DNA of 64,000 bases, from the NCBI GenBank assembly GCA_029219465.1, contig JAQXTL010000004.1, positions 372,001 to 436,000 of the forward strand, written 5' to 3'. Source of the DNA: Methanobacteriaceae archaeon (GTDB lineage Archaea > Methanobacteriota > Methanobacteria > Methanobacteriales > Methanobacteriaceae). Shown here piece after piece: positions 27,242 to 37,400 of the stretch; the stretch's first letter is position 1, and every line of letters begins with the position of its first letter. The position numbers and the translations under genes were made by a program. Under the pieces are notes generated by a model. It saw nothing but the letters and a program-made list of their open reading frames with translations. It had not been told where the DNA came from and searched no databases.

Positions 27242-29482
27242 ATGAAAGCATTGAAGATTTTAACACAGGGAATTGTACAAGGTGTAGGATTTAGACCATA
27301 TGTTTATAGATTGGCAAGTGAATTAGATCTTAAAGGTTATGTCAGAAACCTTGGAAATGTTGTTGAAATCGTTATTGAAGGTGAAAACAGCAATTTATTT
27401 GTTGAAAGACTTCCAAAAGAATTACCTCCAATTGCAAGAATTGATACTATGGATGTAGAATCAATCAAAAACAATGCTTACTCTGATTTTGAAATTATTG
27501 AAAGTGAAGATTCCTATTCTGGAATTAGTATTATCCCACCTGATGTTGCTATTTGTGATAAATGTCTTGAAGAAATACGCAATCCAACTGACAGACGTTA
27601 TAAATATGCTTTTAATGCATGTACTGACTGCGGACCTAGATTTACAGTAATTGACAATGTTCCATATGACAGAATAAGAACATCTATGGATGAATTTCCA
27701 TTATGTGATGAGTGTTTAGAAGAGTACACAAAACCTCTAAACAGACGTTACCACGGAGAAGCAATATGCTGCAGTGATTGTGGACCAAAAATGGAAATCT
27801 ATGAAGGACAAACAAAAATTGAGACAGAAAACCCAATTAAACTAGGTGCAGATAAATTAAAAGAAGGTAAAATCTTAGCTATTAAAGGAATTGGTGGAAC
27901 ACACCTTGCAGTTGATGCTTATAATGATGAAGCAATAAAAGAGCTTAGAAAACGTCTAAACCGTCCAAATCAGGCTTTTGCAGTAATGTGTAAAGATTTA
28001 AAAACTGCTCAAAGTTATGCTCAATTAACAAAAAAAGAAATTGAAACAATTACTTCAAATAAAAGACCTATTGTGATTTTAAAGAAAAATGATGGATATA
28101 AATTCCCTAAAAGTTTATCTCCAGGACTTCACAATATTGGTGTGATGCTTCCATACTCCCCAATGCATTATTTGCTTTTTGATGAAGGAGATATTGATAC
28201 TTACGTTATGACTTCAGCAAATATTCCTGGAGAACCGATGATGATTAAAAATAAAGATATCATCAACGGAGTTAATGATTATTCACTTGTACATAACCGT
28301 AAAATCCTAAACAGATGTGATGATTCAGTTATTAGATTTAGAAACAATGAAATGTCATTTATCAGAAGATCACGTGGATATACACCTGAGCACTATAAAA
28401 TAAATTATGAAGTAAATGAAGCTAATGTACTTGCATTAGGTCCTGAACTTGATGTTACATTTGCAATTGCAAAAGGTGATACAGTATATCCTTCACAGCA
28501 TATTGGAAACACAAATAAACCAAAAACATTGGAATTCCTTAAACAGGCTATTGAACATATGGAAAAAATCACAAAAATCAATGAATTTGACATAATCGCA
28601 TGTGATATGCATCCTCATTTTTTCACAACAAGACTTGCTTACGAATTAGCTGAAAAATACGGCGCTGAAGTATTACCAGTTCAACATCACCACGCACATT
28701 CCACCGCTCTAGCTAATGACAATGAAATTGATGAAATGATTGTAATAACTGCAGACGGAGTAGGTTATGGAAGTGATGCAACAAGCTGGGGTGGAGAAAT
28801 CCTATATACTGATATTAAAAGCTTTGAGAGAATGGGACACTTACAACCTCAATTAATGCCTGGAGGAGATGTTGCTACAAAATATCCTGCTAGAATGCTT
28901 GCAAGTATATTAAATGATGAAGAGTTAATTAAAAATTACTCTGATTATTTCAAATATGGTGAAATTGAAATAAAAAATATATTCAAGCAAATAAATGCTG
29001 GAATTAATGTTGGTAAAACAACAAGTACAGGTAGAATTCTTGATTCCATGGCTGTTGCTCTTGAAATATGTAATGAACGTACATACGAAGGAGAATGTTC
29101 AATGAAACTTGAATCCGCAGCATATTACTCCACAAAAGATATAGAAATCCCAATTATTATTGAAGATAATGTCTTAAACACAACTGAGATATTAAAAGAA
29201 GTTGTTAGATTATATCAAAATGGAGAAAAAAAGGCAGATGTTGCTGCTGCTGGACAAAATGCTGTTGCACGTGGATTATGTGAACTTGCAATTACTGCTG
29301 CTAATAAAAAGAACATTAATGAAATTGGAGCAACCGGTGGAGTATTTTATAATGAAGCTATTACAGATACTGTTAAAAATTATTTGGAAAATAGTGGATT
29401 TAGATTCATCCAGCATAAAAATACCTGTGCAGGAGACGGTTCTGTATCTCTTGGTCAGGCAATAATTGCAAAAAAAGTATAA
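27242..29482 (+). CDS. hypF: Carbamoyltransferase HypF, [NiFe]-hydrogenase maturation
   Basis: 746 residues, full length. Acylphosphatase domain (QGIVQGVGFRPYVYRLA near 10-26), two paired zinc fingers (CxxC...CTDCGPRF and CDECL...CSDCGPK, about 105-185), a YrdC-like domain (about 200-380) and a Kae1-like C-terminal domain with HHHAHS near 482 and ADGVGYG. It makes the carbamoyl precursor of the CN ligands of hydrogenase active sites, serving Frh and Ehb seen in this window. The ATG has little leader. Confidence 0.96.
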   Translation: MKALKILTQGIVQGVGFRPYVYRLASELDLKGYVRNLGNVVEIVIEGENSNLFVERLPKELPPIARIDTMDVESIKNNAYSDFEIIESEDSYSGISIIPPDVAICDKCLEEIRNPTDRRYKYAFNACTDCGPRFTVIDNVPYDRIRTSMDEFPLCDECLEEYTKPLNRRYHGEAICCSDCGPKMEIYEGQTKIETENPIKLGADKLKEGKILAIKGIGGTHLAVDAYNDEAIKELRKRLNRPNQAFAVMCKDLKTAQSYAQLTKKEIETITSNKRPIVILKKNDGYKFPKSLSPGLHNIGVMLPYSPMHYLLFDEGDIDTYVMTSANIPGEPMMIKNKDIINGVNDYSLVHNRKILNRCDDSVIRFRNNEMSFIRRSRGYTPEHYKINYEVNEANVLALGPELDVTFAIAKGDTVYPSQHIGNTNKPKTLEFLKQAIEHMEKITKINEFDIIACDMHPHFFTTRLAYELAEKYGAEVLPVQHHHAHSTALANDNEIDEMIVITADGVGYGSDATSWGGEILYTDIKSFERMGHLQPQLMPGGDVATKYPARMLASILNDEELIKNYSDYFKYGEIEIKNIFKQINAGINVGKTTSTGRILDSMAVALEICNERTYEGECSMKLESAAYYSTKDIEIPIIIEDNVLNTTEILKEVVRLYQNGEKKADVAAAGQNAVARGLCELAITAANKKNINEIGATGGVFYNEAITDTVKNYLENSGFRFIQHKNTCAGDGSVSLGQAIIAKKV

Positions 29483-29484
29483 GA

Positions 29485-29501
29485 AATGGTTAAAAACCAT
29501 T
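29485..29501 (+). terminator. Terminator-like hairpin after hypF
   Basis: AATGGTT and AACCATT form a 7-bp stem with an AAA loop between the convergent hypF and regulator genes, followed on the plus strand by a T-rich tract ending in TTTTTT. Confidence 0.45.
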
Positions 29502-29505
29502 AAAA

Positions 29506-30072
29506 TTATCTATTTTTTAAGGTTCTCTCAAGAATATACTCAGCCCTTTCCTTAAGATTACCATACAATCTTATTTGATTTTTCAACTCTTCAATTGCTT
29601 CAAGTTGTCCATCATCGATTCTTTTTTCAATGTCTAATAATTTAGACCATTCATCTCCTGATGGAAGCTGTAAGGTATTAAGCATATCTTCAGACAAGTT
29701 AACATCAAAAGTATTTCTATTAATAGTAATATGAATATTAACTTCGTTTTGTAAATCATAGTATTTACGTGGACGACCTCTTAAAATCTTCTTATATGAA
29801 GAATTTAAAATTCCTATGTCTTCCATAGCACGTAAATGAGCTATAATTGCCTTTTGACCAATGTCCAATTCATTTGAGATTTCACTAACAAACATAGGTT
29901 CTTCTCTTAAAAGATTTATAATATCTCTTCTAGTCTTACAACCCATTACATCAAGGATGTCTTCTTTGTCAATCCCTCCCAATTGGTCATTATAGTTTCC
30001 GTTAATTTCTATTCGGCCATTAGAAGAATTGACATTTTTACTATTTTTTTTAATGTCATCATTTCTAACCAT
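29506..30072 (-). CDS. ArsR-like winged-helix regulator, probable heat-shock repressor (HSR1-like)
   Basis: 188 residues. An N-terminal polar tail precedes a winged helix (about 42-110): GCKTRRDIINLLREEPMFVS, helix-turn-helix SEISNELDIGQKAIIAHLRA, and a wing ending RGRPRKYYDL. The C terminus is helical. It is divergent from grpE-dnaK-dnaJ. Two copies of TAAC-N5-GTTA lie in the shared spacer, one against its own TATA box, suggesting autoregulation and control of the chaperone genes. Similar regulators (Archaeoglobus HSR1, Pyrococcus Phr) are known heat-shock repressors; function here is inferred. Confidence 0.82.
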   Translation of the reverse strand: MVRNDDIKKNSKNVNSSNGRIEINGNYNDQLGGIDKEDILDVMGCKTRRDIINLLREEPMFVSEISNELDIGQKAIIAHLRAMEDIGILNSSYKKILRGRPRKYYDLQNEVNIHITINRNTFDVNLSEDMLNTLQLPSGDEWSKLLDIEKRIDDGQLEAIEELKNQIRLYGNLKERAEYILERTLKNR

Positions 30073-30093
30073 GATTATACATTATATCGAAAC

Positions 30094-30104
30094 CTTTATA
30101 TAAC
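30094..30104 (-). promoter_or_regulatory. TATA box of the regulator gene
   Basis: On the minus strand GTTATATAAAG lies 22-32 bases before the ATG at 30072. Its upstream end shares four bases with the first TAAC-N5-GTTA site, so a bound repressor would block TBP. Confidence 0.5.
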
Positions 30105-30113
30105 TTTTTGTTA
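30101..30113. promoter_or_regulatory. Putative operator site 1, TAAC-N5-GTTA
   Basis: A perfect 4+4 palindrome TAAC-TTTTT-GTTA overlapping the TATA box of the regulator gene. It matches the core of the CTAAC-N5-GTTAG motif reported for the Archaeoglobus heat-shock regulator. Confidence 0.6.
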
Positions 30114-30135
30114 CTATAATAATGTAAGAGAAAGA

Positions 30136-30148
30136 TAACTTTTGGTTA
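30136..30148. promoter_or_regulatory. Putative operator site 2, TAAC-N5-GTTA
   Basis: TAAC-TTTTG-GTTA, 35 bp from site 1 centre to centre. It directly precedes a TATA-like TTTAATAT at about 30150-30157 on the plus strand, the position of a B-recognition element for the grpE promoter. Confidence 0.6.
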
Positions 30149-30165
30149 CTTTAATATTTTGGTTA

Positions 30166-30293
30166 TGAAAAACTCAATGTAATAACTTTGAATAAATGAA
30201 CCATTTTCCCATATGTCCATAAATTCCCAAAAACCAATATTAAAGCCCAAGAAGTTTGAGTTCTCGTAGTAAAAGTTATTACAAAGTTTTTCA
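30166..30293 (+). repeat. Long imperfect inverted repeat in the grpE leader
   Basis: The left arm (30166-30189) and right arm (30272-30293) share a 12-bp perfect stem TGTAATAACTTT/AAAGTTATTACA and an outer 8-bp stem TGAAAAAC/GTTTTTCA, separated by a small internal loop. The 82-nt loop and a right arm ending 13 bases before the ribosome binding site place it in the grpE leader. Confidence 0.6.
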
Positions 30294-30315
30294 AACAACC
30301 TCAAAAGGTGCAAAT

Positions 30316-30879
30316 ATGACTGACGAAAAAAAAGACGAACCTGAAGTTGAGAGCGAAGTTGAATCTCAAGATATTCAAGAAAAATATGAAGAACTTCTTG
30401 AAGAATTAGAACTTAAAGAAAAAGAATTGCAAGAAGTTAAACAAGCTCTTGAAAAACAAGAAGAAGAAACCAAAGAATACATTTCACTTTCACAAAGACT
30501 TCAAGCAGATTTCGAAAATTTCAAAAAGATTACTGATAAAAGAAATAAAGATCTTATCAAATTCGCAAACGAAGATATAATAAAAGATTTTCTTGACTGT
30601 TACGAAGATTTCGGTAGAGCTTTAGAAATCGAAAATGATGATGACTTAAAAGAAGGTGTAGAACTCATCTATAATAAATTCAAAGACATCTTAACAAAAG
30701 AAGGAATTGAAGAAATTCCAACAAAAGGAGAAAAATTTGATTTGAACAAACATGAAGCAATGATTGTTCAAAAATCCGATGATGTTGAAAATGATTATAT
30801 TATAGAAGAATTAATGAAAGGATACATGTACAAAGATAAAGTCCTTAAATACTCAAAAGTTATTGTTTGTAAAAAATAA
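30316..30879 (+). CDS. grpE: Nucleotide exchange factor GrpE
   Basis: 187 residues. An acidic N-terminal stretch and a long coiled coil (about 15-75) precede the GrpE head: LQADFENFKKITDKRN near 68 and the C-terminal EEIPTKGEKFDLNKHEAM and YMYKDKVLKYSKVIV. It releases ADP from DnaK. The ATG at 30316 follows GGTG; the frame opens earlier at a TTG (30256), but that extension overlaps the inverted repeat and is not GrpE-like. It is the first gene of the chaperone set. Confidence 0.94.
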   Translation: MTDEKKDEPEVESEVESQDIQEKYEELLEELELKEKELQEVKQALEKQEEETKEYISLSQRLQADFENFKKITDKRNKDLIKFANEDIIKDFLDCYEDFGRALEIENDDDLKEGVELIYNKFKDILTKEGIEEIPTKGEKFDLNKHEAMIVQKSDDVENDYIIEELMKGYMYKDKVLKYSKVIVCKK

Positions 30880-30916
30880 TGTTTATTGATTTATTATAAA
30901 AAATTAGGTGATAATT

Positions 30917-32791
30917 ATGTCTGATACTAAAAAAGAAAAAATTATTGGAATTGATTTAGGAACAAGTAACTCTGCAGCATCTGTACTTGTAGGAGGTAAA
31001 CCAACTGCAATCCCTTCAGCAGAAGGAGCAAGCCAATACGGTAAATCTTTCCCAAGTTACGTTGCATTTACTGAAGATGGTCAAATGTTAGTAGGAGAAC
31101 CAGCAAGAAGACAAGCTGTAACCAACCCAGAAAACACAATCAGCGCAATTAAAAGAAGTATGGGTACTGACCACAAAGTAACCGTAAACGGAAAAGAATA
31201 CTCCCCACAAGAAATTTCCGCATTTATCTTACAAAAAATTAAAAAAGATGCAGAAACATTCTTAGGAGAACCTGTAGAAAAAGCTGTAATTACTGTACCT
31301 GCTTACTTTGACGACAACCAAAGGACTGCAACCAAAGATGCAGGAACTATTGCTGGACTTGACGTTGTAAGACTCGTAAACGAACCAACCGCAGCAAGCC
31401 TTGCATACGGTCTTGATAAATCTGACGATGATGAAGATATGAACATTATGGTTTACGATTTAGGTGGAGGTACCTTAGACGTAACCATTATGGAATTCGG
31501 TGGAGGAGTATTTGAAGTAAGAGCTACCAGTGGAGATACCCAACTTGGTGGTACTGATATGGATAACGTATTAATCCAATACTTAGCTAACGAATTCAAA
31601 ACCAAAGAAGGTATCGATTTAATGGATAACGATCAAGCAGTACAAAGATTAAGAGAAGCTGCTGAAAAAGCAAAAATCGAATTATCCACTACTACCACTA
31701 CTCAAGTTAACTTACCATTCATCGCAATGGGTGCTGACGGAACTCCTAAAAACTTAATTATTGATCTTACCAGAGCAAAATTAGAAGAATTAGTTGATTC
31801 CATTGTAGAAAGATCCGGAAAACCAATGCAACAAGCATTAGATGATGCAAAAATGAGCAAATCTGAAATTGACAAAATCATCTTAGTTGGTGGACCTACC
31901 AGAATGCCTATTGTACAACAATATGTTGAAAAATTCATTGGTAAACCAGTAGAACGTGGTATTGACCCTATGGAATGTGTATCCATGGGTGCTGCTATTC
32001 AAGGAGGAGTATTAGCTGGTGAAATTAAAGACATCGTTCTTTTAGACGTAACTCCATTATCCTTAGGTATTGAAACCTTAGGTGGAGTATCTACTACCTT
32101 AATTGAAAGAAACACTACTATTCCTACCAAGAAAAGCCAAGTATTCTCCACAGCTGCAGATAACCAACCTTCTGTAGATATTAACGTATTACAAGGAGAA
32201 AGAAAAATGGCAGCAGACAACACTTCCCTTGGACGTTTCCAACTCGTAGGTATCCCACCTGCACCAAGAGGTGTTCCACAAATCGAAGTAACCTTCGATA
32301 TTGACGCTAACGGTATTATTAATGTAACTGCTAAAGATAAAGGAACTGGTAAAGAACAAGCAATTACCATTACTTCCTCAACCAAATTATCTGATGAAGA
32401 AATCGAAGAAAAAATCAAAGAAGCAGAAATGAACGCTGATGCTGATGCTAAAAGACAAGAAGAAATCGAAGTCAGAAACAACGCAGATTCATTAATCTAC
32501 ACTTCCGAAAAAACATTAGATGAACTCAAAGATCAAGTATCTGAAGATGAAAAATCACAAATTGAAGGACTTGTAAAAGAGTTAAGAGATCTTCTAGCTG
32601 GCGATGACATTGATGCCATTAAAGCAAAATCCGATGAATTATCCAATGTAATTCAAGAGATTGGTGCAAAAATCTACCAACAAGCACAAGCTGAAGCACA
32701 AGCACAACAACAAGCAGGTGCTGATCCTAACGCTGGTGCACAAAACGCAGATGATGACACAATTGATGCAGACTATGAAGTTAAAGATTAG
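30917..32791 (+). CDS. dnaK: Molecular chaperone DnaK (Hsp70)
   Basis: 624 residues. [15 protein letters not shown] near the N terminus, [13 protein letters not shown] near 184, [10 protein letters not shown] near 322, the substrate-binding domain [16 protein letters not shown] near 375, and a Gln/Ala-rich C-terminal tail ending DADYEVKD. It is an ATP-driven chaperone. The ATG at 30917 is chosen because GGTGA is 5 bases upstream; an in-frame GTG at 30908 lies within that site. Confidence 0.97.
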   Translation: MSDTKKEKIIGIDLGTSNSAASVLVGGKPTAIPSAEGASQYGKSFPSYVAFTEDGQMLVGEPARRQAVTNPENTISAIKRSMGTDHKVTVNGKEYSPQEISAFILQKIKKDAETFLGEPVEKAVITVPAYFDDNQRTATKDAGTIAGLDVVRLVNEPTAASLAYGLDKSDDDEDMNIMVYDLGGGTLDVTIMEFGGGVFEVRATSGDTQLGGTDMDNVLIQYLANEFKTKEGIDLMDNDQAVQRLREAAEKAKIELSTTTTTQVNLPFIAMGADGTPKNLIIDLTRAKLEELVDSIVERSGKPMQQALDDAKMSKSEIDKIILVGGPTRMPIVQQYVEKFIGKPVERGIDPMECVSMGAAIQGGVLAGEIKDIVLLDVTPLSLGIETLGGVSTTLIERNTTIPTKKSQVFSTAADNQPSVDINVLQGERKMAADNTSLGRFQLVGIPPAPRGVPQIEVTFDIDANGIINVTAKDKGTGKEQAITITSSTKLSDEEIEEKIKEAEMNADADAKRQEEIEVRNNADSLIYTSEKTLDELKDQVSEDEKSQIEGLVKELRDLLAGDDIDAIKAKSDELSNVIQEIGAKIYQQAQAEAQAQQQAGADPNAGAQNADDDTIDADYEVKD

Positions 32792-32803
32792 ATTAAATAA
32801 CAC

Positions 32804-32870
32804 AGTTTTATTTCATTGTTAGGTTAATAAAAAATCAGAATCAATCAATAAACTGACAATGGATAAAACT
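32804..32870 (+). terminator. Large hairpin and U-tract downstream of dnaK
   Basis: AGTTTTAT/ATAAAACT (8 bp) and CATTGTTAG/CTGACAATG (9 bp, one G-U) stack with a small internal loop around a 30-nt loop. T-runs follow up to 32911. This fits a dnaK terminator or RNA-processing element ahead of dnaJ. Confidence 0.5.
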
Positions 32871-32922
32871 ATTATTTTTTCTATCTATTTTTTTTAAAAT
32901 TATTTTTTACTAGGGTGAATAA

Positions 32923-34068
32923 ATGGCAGACAAGCGTGATTATTATGAAGTTCTTGGAGTAGATAAATCTGCTGATGAAAAGACAATTAAAAAAGCTTAT
33001 CGTAAATTAGCCAGAAAATACCATCCAGACGTTTGTGATGAACCGGATGCAGAAGATAAGTTTAAAGAAGTAAGTGAAGCTTACGCTGTCTTGTCCGATG
33101 ATGATAAACGCCAAAGATACGATCAATTTGGTCATGCAGGAATGGATGGATTTAGTGCTGAAGACTTCTATCAAAATGTAAACTTTGAAGATATTTTCCA
33201 AGGATTTGATATGGGAAACATCTTTGAAATGTTCGGTTTTGGTGGAGGCGGACGCTCCAGAGGTGGAAGAGCTGGCCTTCAAAGAGGTTCAGATATCTAC
33301 ACAGAAATACCAATAACTTTAGAAGAAGCATTCAACGGATGCGAAAAAGAAATAAAAATTACCAGAAGTGAATTATGTCCTACCTGTAAAGGATCTAAAT
33401 CCAAACCTGGAACTACTCCTAAAACATGTCCAACATGTGGAGGAACTGGACAAATCAAAGAAGTAAATAACACATTCTTAGGACAAATGGTTAATGTAAG
33501 ACCATGTAGAGATTGTGGAGGTTCTGGTAAGCTTATTACAGATCCATGTGAAGAATGTCACGGAAAAGGTAGCATAAGAAAAACCAAAACAATTAAAATT
33601 GAAATCCCACAAGGTGTGGACGAAGGAAACCACTTAAGAATTTCCGGTGAAGGAAATTGTGGAGAATCTGCAGGCCTTGAAGGAGATTTAATTGCTACAA
33701 TTCATGTGAAAAGAGATAAAAGATTCACACGTGAAGGAGACCACTTATACTTAGAACAACAAATCAGTTTCCCTCAAGCAGCACTTGGTGATTTAATTAG
33801 TATCCCAACCATTGAAGGAAAAGAAATCGAGTTTAAAGTTACTCCTGGAACACAAAGCGGAACTGTTTTCAAATTAAAAGGACAAGGTATGAACTCAGTT
33901 AGACACAACATCAGAGGAAACCTCTATGTAACAGTTACAGTTGTTGTTCCTAAAAAATTAAGTTCAAAACAAAAAGACCTACTTACTGAATTTGCTGAAG
34001 CAAGTGGGGATGAAATTAAACATGTTGAAAAAGGAATCTTTGACAGAGTTAAAGATGCAATGAAGTAG
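32923..34068 (+). CDS. dnaJ: Chaperone DnaJ (Hsp40)
   Basis: 381 residues, type I DnaJ. J domain with HPD at 34-36, Gly/Phe region (about 75-125, [14 protein letters not shown]), four CxxCxGxG zinc repeats ([32 protein letters not shown], about 148-225; the first has Ser for the last Gly) and a C-terminal substrate domain. It stimulates DnaK ATPase. AGGGTGA precedes the ATG. It follows dnaK by 131 bases holding a large hairpin and U-tracts, so it may be partly uncoupled from dnaK. Confidence 0.96.
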   Translation: MADKRDYYEVLGVDKSADEKTIKKAYRKLARKYHPDVCDEPDAEDKFKEVSEAYAVLSDDDKRQRYDQFGHAGMDGFSAEDFYQNVNFEDIFQGFDMGNIFEMFGFGGGGRSRGGRAGLQRGSDIYTEIPITLEEAFNGCEKEIKITRSELCPTCKGSKSKPGTTPKTCPTCGGTGQIKEVNNTFLGQMVNVRPCRDCGGSGKLITDPCEECHGKGSIRKTKTIKIEIPQGVDEGNHLRISGEGNCGESAGLEGDLIATIHVKRDKRFTREGDHLYLEQQISFPQAALGDLISIPTIEGKEIEFKVTPGTQSGTVFKLKGQGMNSVRHNIRGNLYVTVTVVVPKKLSSKQKDLLTEFAEASGDEIKHVEKGIFDRVKDAMK

Positions 34069-34083
34069 ATTAGAACATCTAAT
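34069..34083 (+). terminator. Terminator-like hairpin after dnaJ
   Basis: ATTAGA and TCTAAT form a 6-bp stem with an ACA loop right after the dnaJ stop, followed by TTTACTTTCATTTTAC, a U-rich tract. Confidence 0.4.
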
Positions 34084-34496
34084 TTACTTTCATTTTACTT
34101 TTCACAAATTACCACAAATCCAAACCATCAAATAATTAACTAAACGTATTATTAAATAACTATTTTTTAAAAATATACGTAATTTCATATAACATATATT
34201 TAAAATTCTAAAGCCCTATTTCGAAAATGATTCAAAAGAATTTAGTAATATATCAGAAAAGCATACATTTTCTAAAAATATTCTAATTTTTGTAAAAAAG
34301 CATAATCTAAACTAAAATCCTGATAAAATTTTAACCCCCGAATAATCAATTAAACGGATGATTAAATTAATAGTTATGAAAAAATATCTAAAATAGCAAA
34401 CCAGATATTTGAAATTCTTAATCAATATCAAAATAGCAATACAATTCAAGTTATAAGTGTATGAAAAATAAAAAAAGTAATAAGGATTAAAAATCC
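34084..34496. other. Gene-free AT-rich spacer between convergent genes
   Basis: About 410 bases between the convergent ends of dnaJ and the first adhesin-like gene. I see no RNA gene or conserved ORF. A 6-bp inverted repeat ACGTAT/ATACGT occurs at about 34145-34181 and is probably chance. Confidence 0.5.
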
Positions 34497-37400
34497 CTAT
34501 TTTTTAACAACAATTTTAACAGCTTTTGAACTGTCTTTGTAATAAGTGTTTCCTGCAAATTTAACTACAGCAGAGTAAGTTCCTTTTTTAGTTAATTTAG
34601 TAATTTTAAAGGTAGCCTTACCGTTAGAAGCAGTTACTGCAGTGTAGGTTTTACCGTTTACTTTAATGGTAACTTTTGCATTGCTAATAACTTTACCAGA
34701 AGCATCTTTTAAAACAACAGTGTATTTTTTAGTTTTAGTACTTGCTTTGAAAGTCTTTTTAGCAGCCACTACTTTAGTTGCTTTTTTAGTAATAACAACT
34801 TTGGAAGTTAAACTGGAAGCAGCGTAGTTGTCGCCTCCGTCAAATGCAACGTTTAAAGTGTAGGTTCCAGCTTTAGTAGCTGAGAGTTTAACGTTAATAG
34901 TACCGTTTTCATCAGTAGTGTAAGTACTGGTTTTACCATTAAAGGTTACATTTACATCTTGATTTGCTAAAACATTACCATTTACATCTTTTAATACAAT
35001 GTTGTAGTAGTAACCAGATTTTATAGTAGTTAAGAATACAGCAACAGAAGATTTTGCAATAATTTTACTGGATAATTTTGTAACAGTAATTTCTGTGTTA
35101 ACGGTTTTAGGACCGTAGGTGTCGTTACCATAGTAAGTAATTAAAGCATCATAGTTACCTGCATTTAAATTAAGTGCAACATTAGCTACACCTTTAGAAT
35201 CAGTAGTTGCAGTATAAGAAACACCATTAACAATTACATTTACTAAAGCATTAGTAATAGCTTCACCATTTTCATCATAAACAGTTACAGGTAAAGATAC
35301 TCCATTAGGATTAAATACAGTAGATACACCCGGAGCAAAGATAACAGTTTTGATTGAAGGAATGTTATCAGAAGCTACAAATCCGTTATCTGAGATAATA
35401 GAATTAACACCAACAGCTTTTTTAGATACTAAGTAGTTTTCTTTGATGGTTAAATCAGATCCGTTAGCATAAATAGTGTAGTCACCAAGAGTGGTAATTT
35501 CATTAGAAATAATATCAACATCACCATTTAAAACTTTAATACCAATACCAGAAGTACCAATAGTGTTAGTGCTAATTGATGCATCTCCTTTGATACTAAT
35601 ACCTAAAGATTGTTTAGGTAATAAAGAATCACCAGTACCATCAGTTCCATTTTCACTACCATGAGTACCAACTACGTTATCAACAATAATTGCTTCACCT
35701 TTGATACTTATGACAATTCCATATGTGTAATTACCATATGCAAAAATAGTATTTTGAGATACAATAGGATTTTCTTCCATTAATTCAATTGCACATGAAG
35801 CATAAGCATTAGTTTCAATTTTATTAGCTTCATAGGTCATATTTTCGATAGGACCCATGTAATCAGCAGAACAAATTCCGTAAGCTGCTTTTTGAGCAAC
35901 TACATTAATTTCATTGTTTTTAATAATTCCATTGGTTGATAAAGCATCAACATTAATTCCGTTTGCATAATAGTCATCAGATTTAACATTAATTTTGTTA
36001 TCACTAACAGTAGCATTATCAGCAGCTAAGTAAAGACCGTAAACATAAGAGTGACCTTCTGCAGTAATGTTATTATTAGAAATTACAACACCTGAACTTA
36101 CTATAGGATATACTAAGTTGAAGTCATCATCGAAATCATAAATATAAGCATTACTTCTGATACTTACAACGTAGATAGTATCATAAGAACCACTAACTTT
36201 ATTGTATTTTAAATTAATACGGTTGTCTGTAATGGTTAAATTATTACAGTAATAGAAAACAATACCTTCACTAGCAATAGTTGGTTCGTAAGTAATTGGG
36301 TCATATCCAACAGCTACAGAAGGTAAGCTAATATCAACATCATTGTTTTTAAAAGTAACATTAGTACAAGCTATTTCATCTTCATCATCACCAGATACAA
36401 GAATAGCATTATTAACAGCAGCACCGGAAGTGTTTCCAACAAATACTATTTTATTATCTTCAATGTTTAAATTGTTTACACCATTTGCACAAATAGCATA
36501 ACTTTCAACATCATCAACATTATCAACATAAATCTCATTATCGTTTATGAAAATATCTTTTCCACCAACAAGGTTGATACCAATACCAGTAGAGTTTACA
36601 TAATTTTCTCCAATAGCCATATTACCTTTAACAGAAATACCAAAAGTATTTTTAGATAATAATGAATCTCCGACAGCATTTTCTCCATCATTAGTTCCGA
36701 TAACGAGAATATTGTTACCACTGATTTCTCCAGATTTAGTTACACTTGAAACGATACCAAATGCATAAGTACCATTCATAACAATAGAGTTGTCTGTAAT
36801 TTTGGTGTTTGTTTCTACAATTTCCATACCACAAGCAGCGTAAGCTTCACCAGCAATTGTGTTGTTGGAGTATACGACATCTTTAACAGCTCCATTGAAT
36901 TGGTAGGAATAAATACCATAAACAGCATTAGGAGCTTTAAGAGTTATTAAATTGTCACTTACGTCACCATCAGATGAAGGACCTTCAATAGAAATTGCGT
37001 TTGCATAATAAGCATCAGCAACAACATCAATCACATTATCTGAGATAACAAATTCTTCAGCAGATAATAAAATTGCATATACATAGTTATTACCAGTAAC
37101 ATTAATCACATTATTAGTAATTTCAATATTTGAAGAAACAATAGGCTCATCAGATATGAAGTTGAAAGGATTTCCTCTAACACTTAATGCGTAAATAGTA
37201 TCATAATCACCTGAAACTTTATTGTATTTTACATTAAGACGGTTATCATTGAATTTTACATCATCACAATAATAGAATACAATACCTTCAGACATTACTT
37301 CAGGAGCATAAGTTAATGGATCATAACCAACAGCAACAGAAGGAATTTCAATATTGAATATATTACCTTCAATTACAATTCCACTAGCTGCAATTTCCGA

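Noticed and set aside
34145-34181. ACGTAT/ATACGT inverted repeat in the spacer after dnaJ.
   Set aside because: Only 6 bp in AT-rich DNA with a 25-base loop, not next to any promoter.
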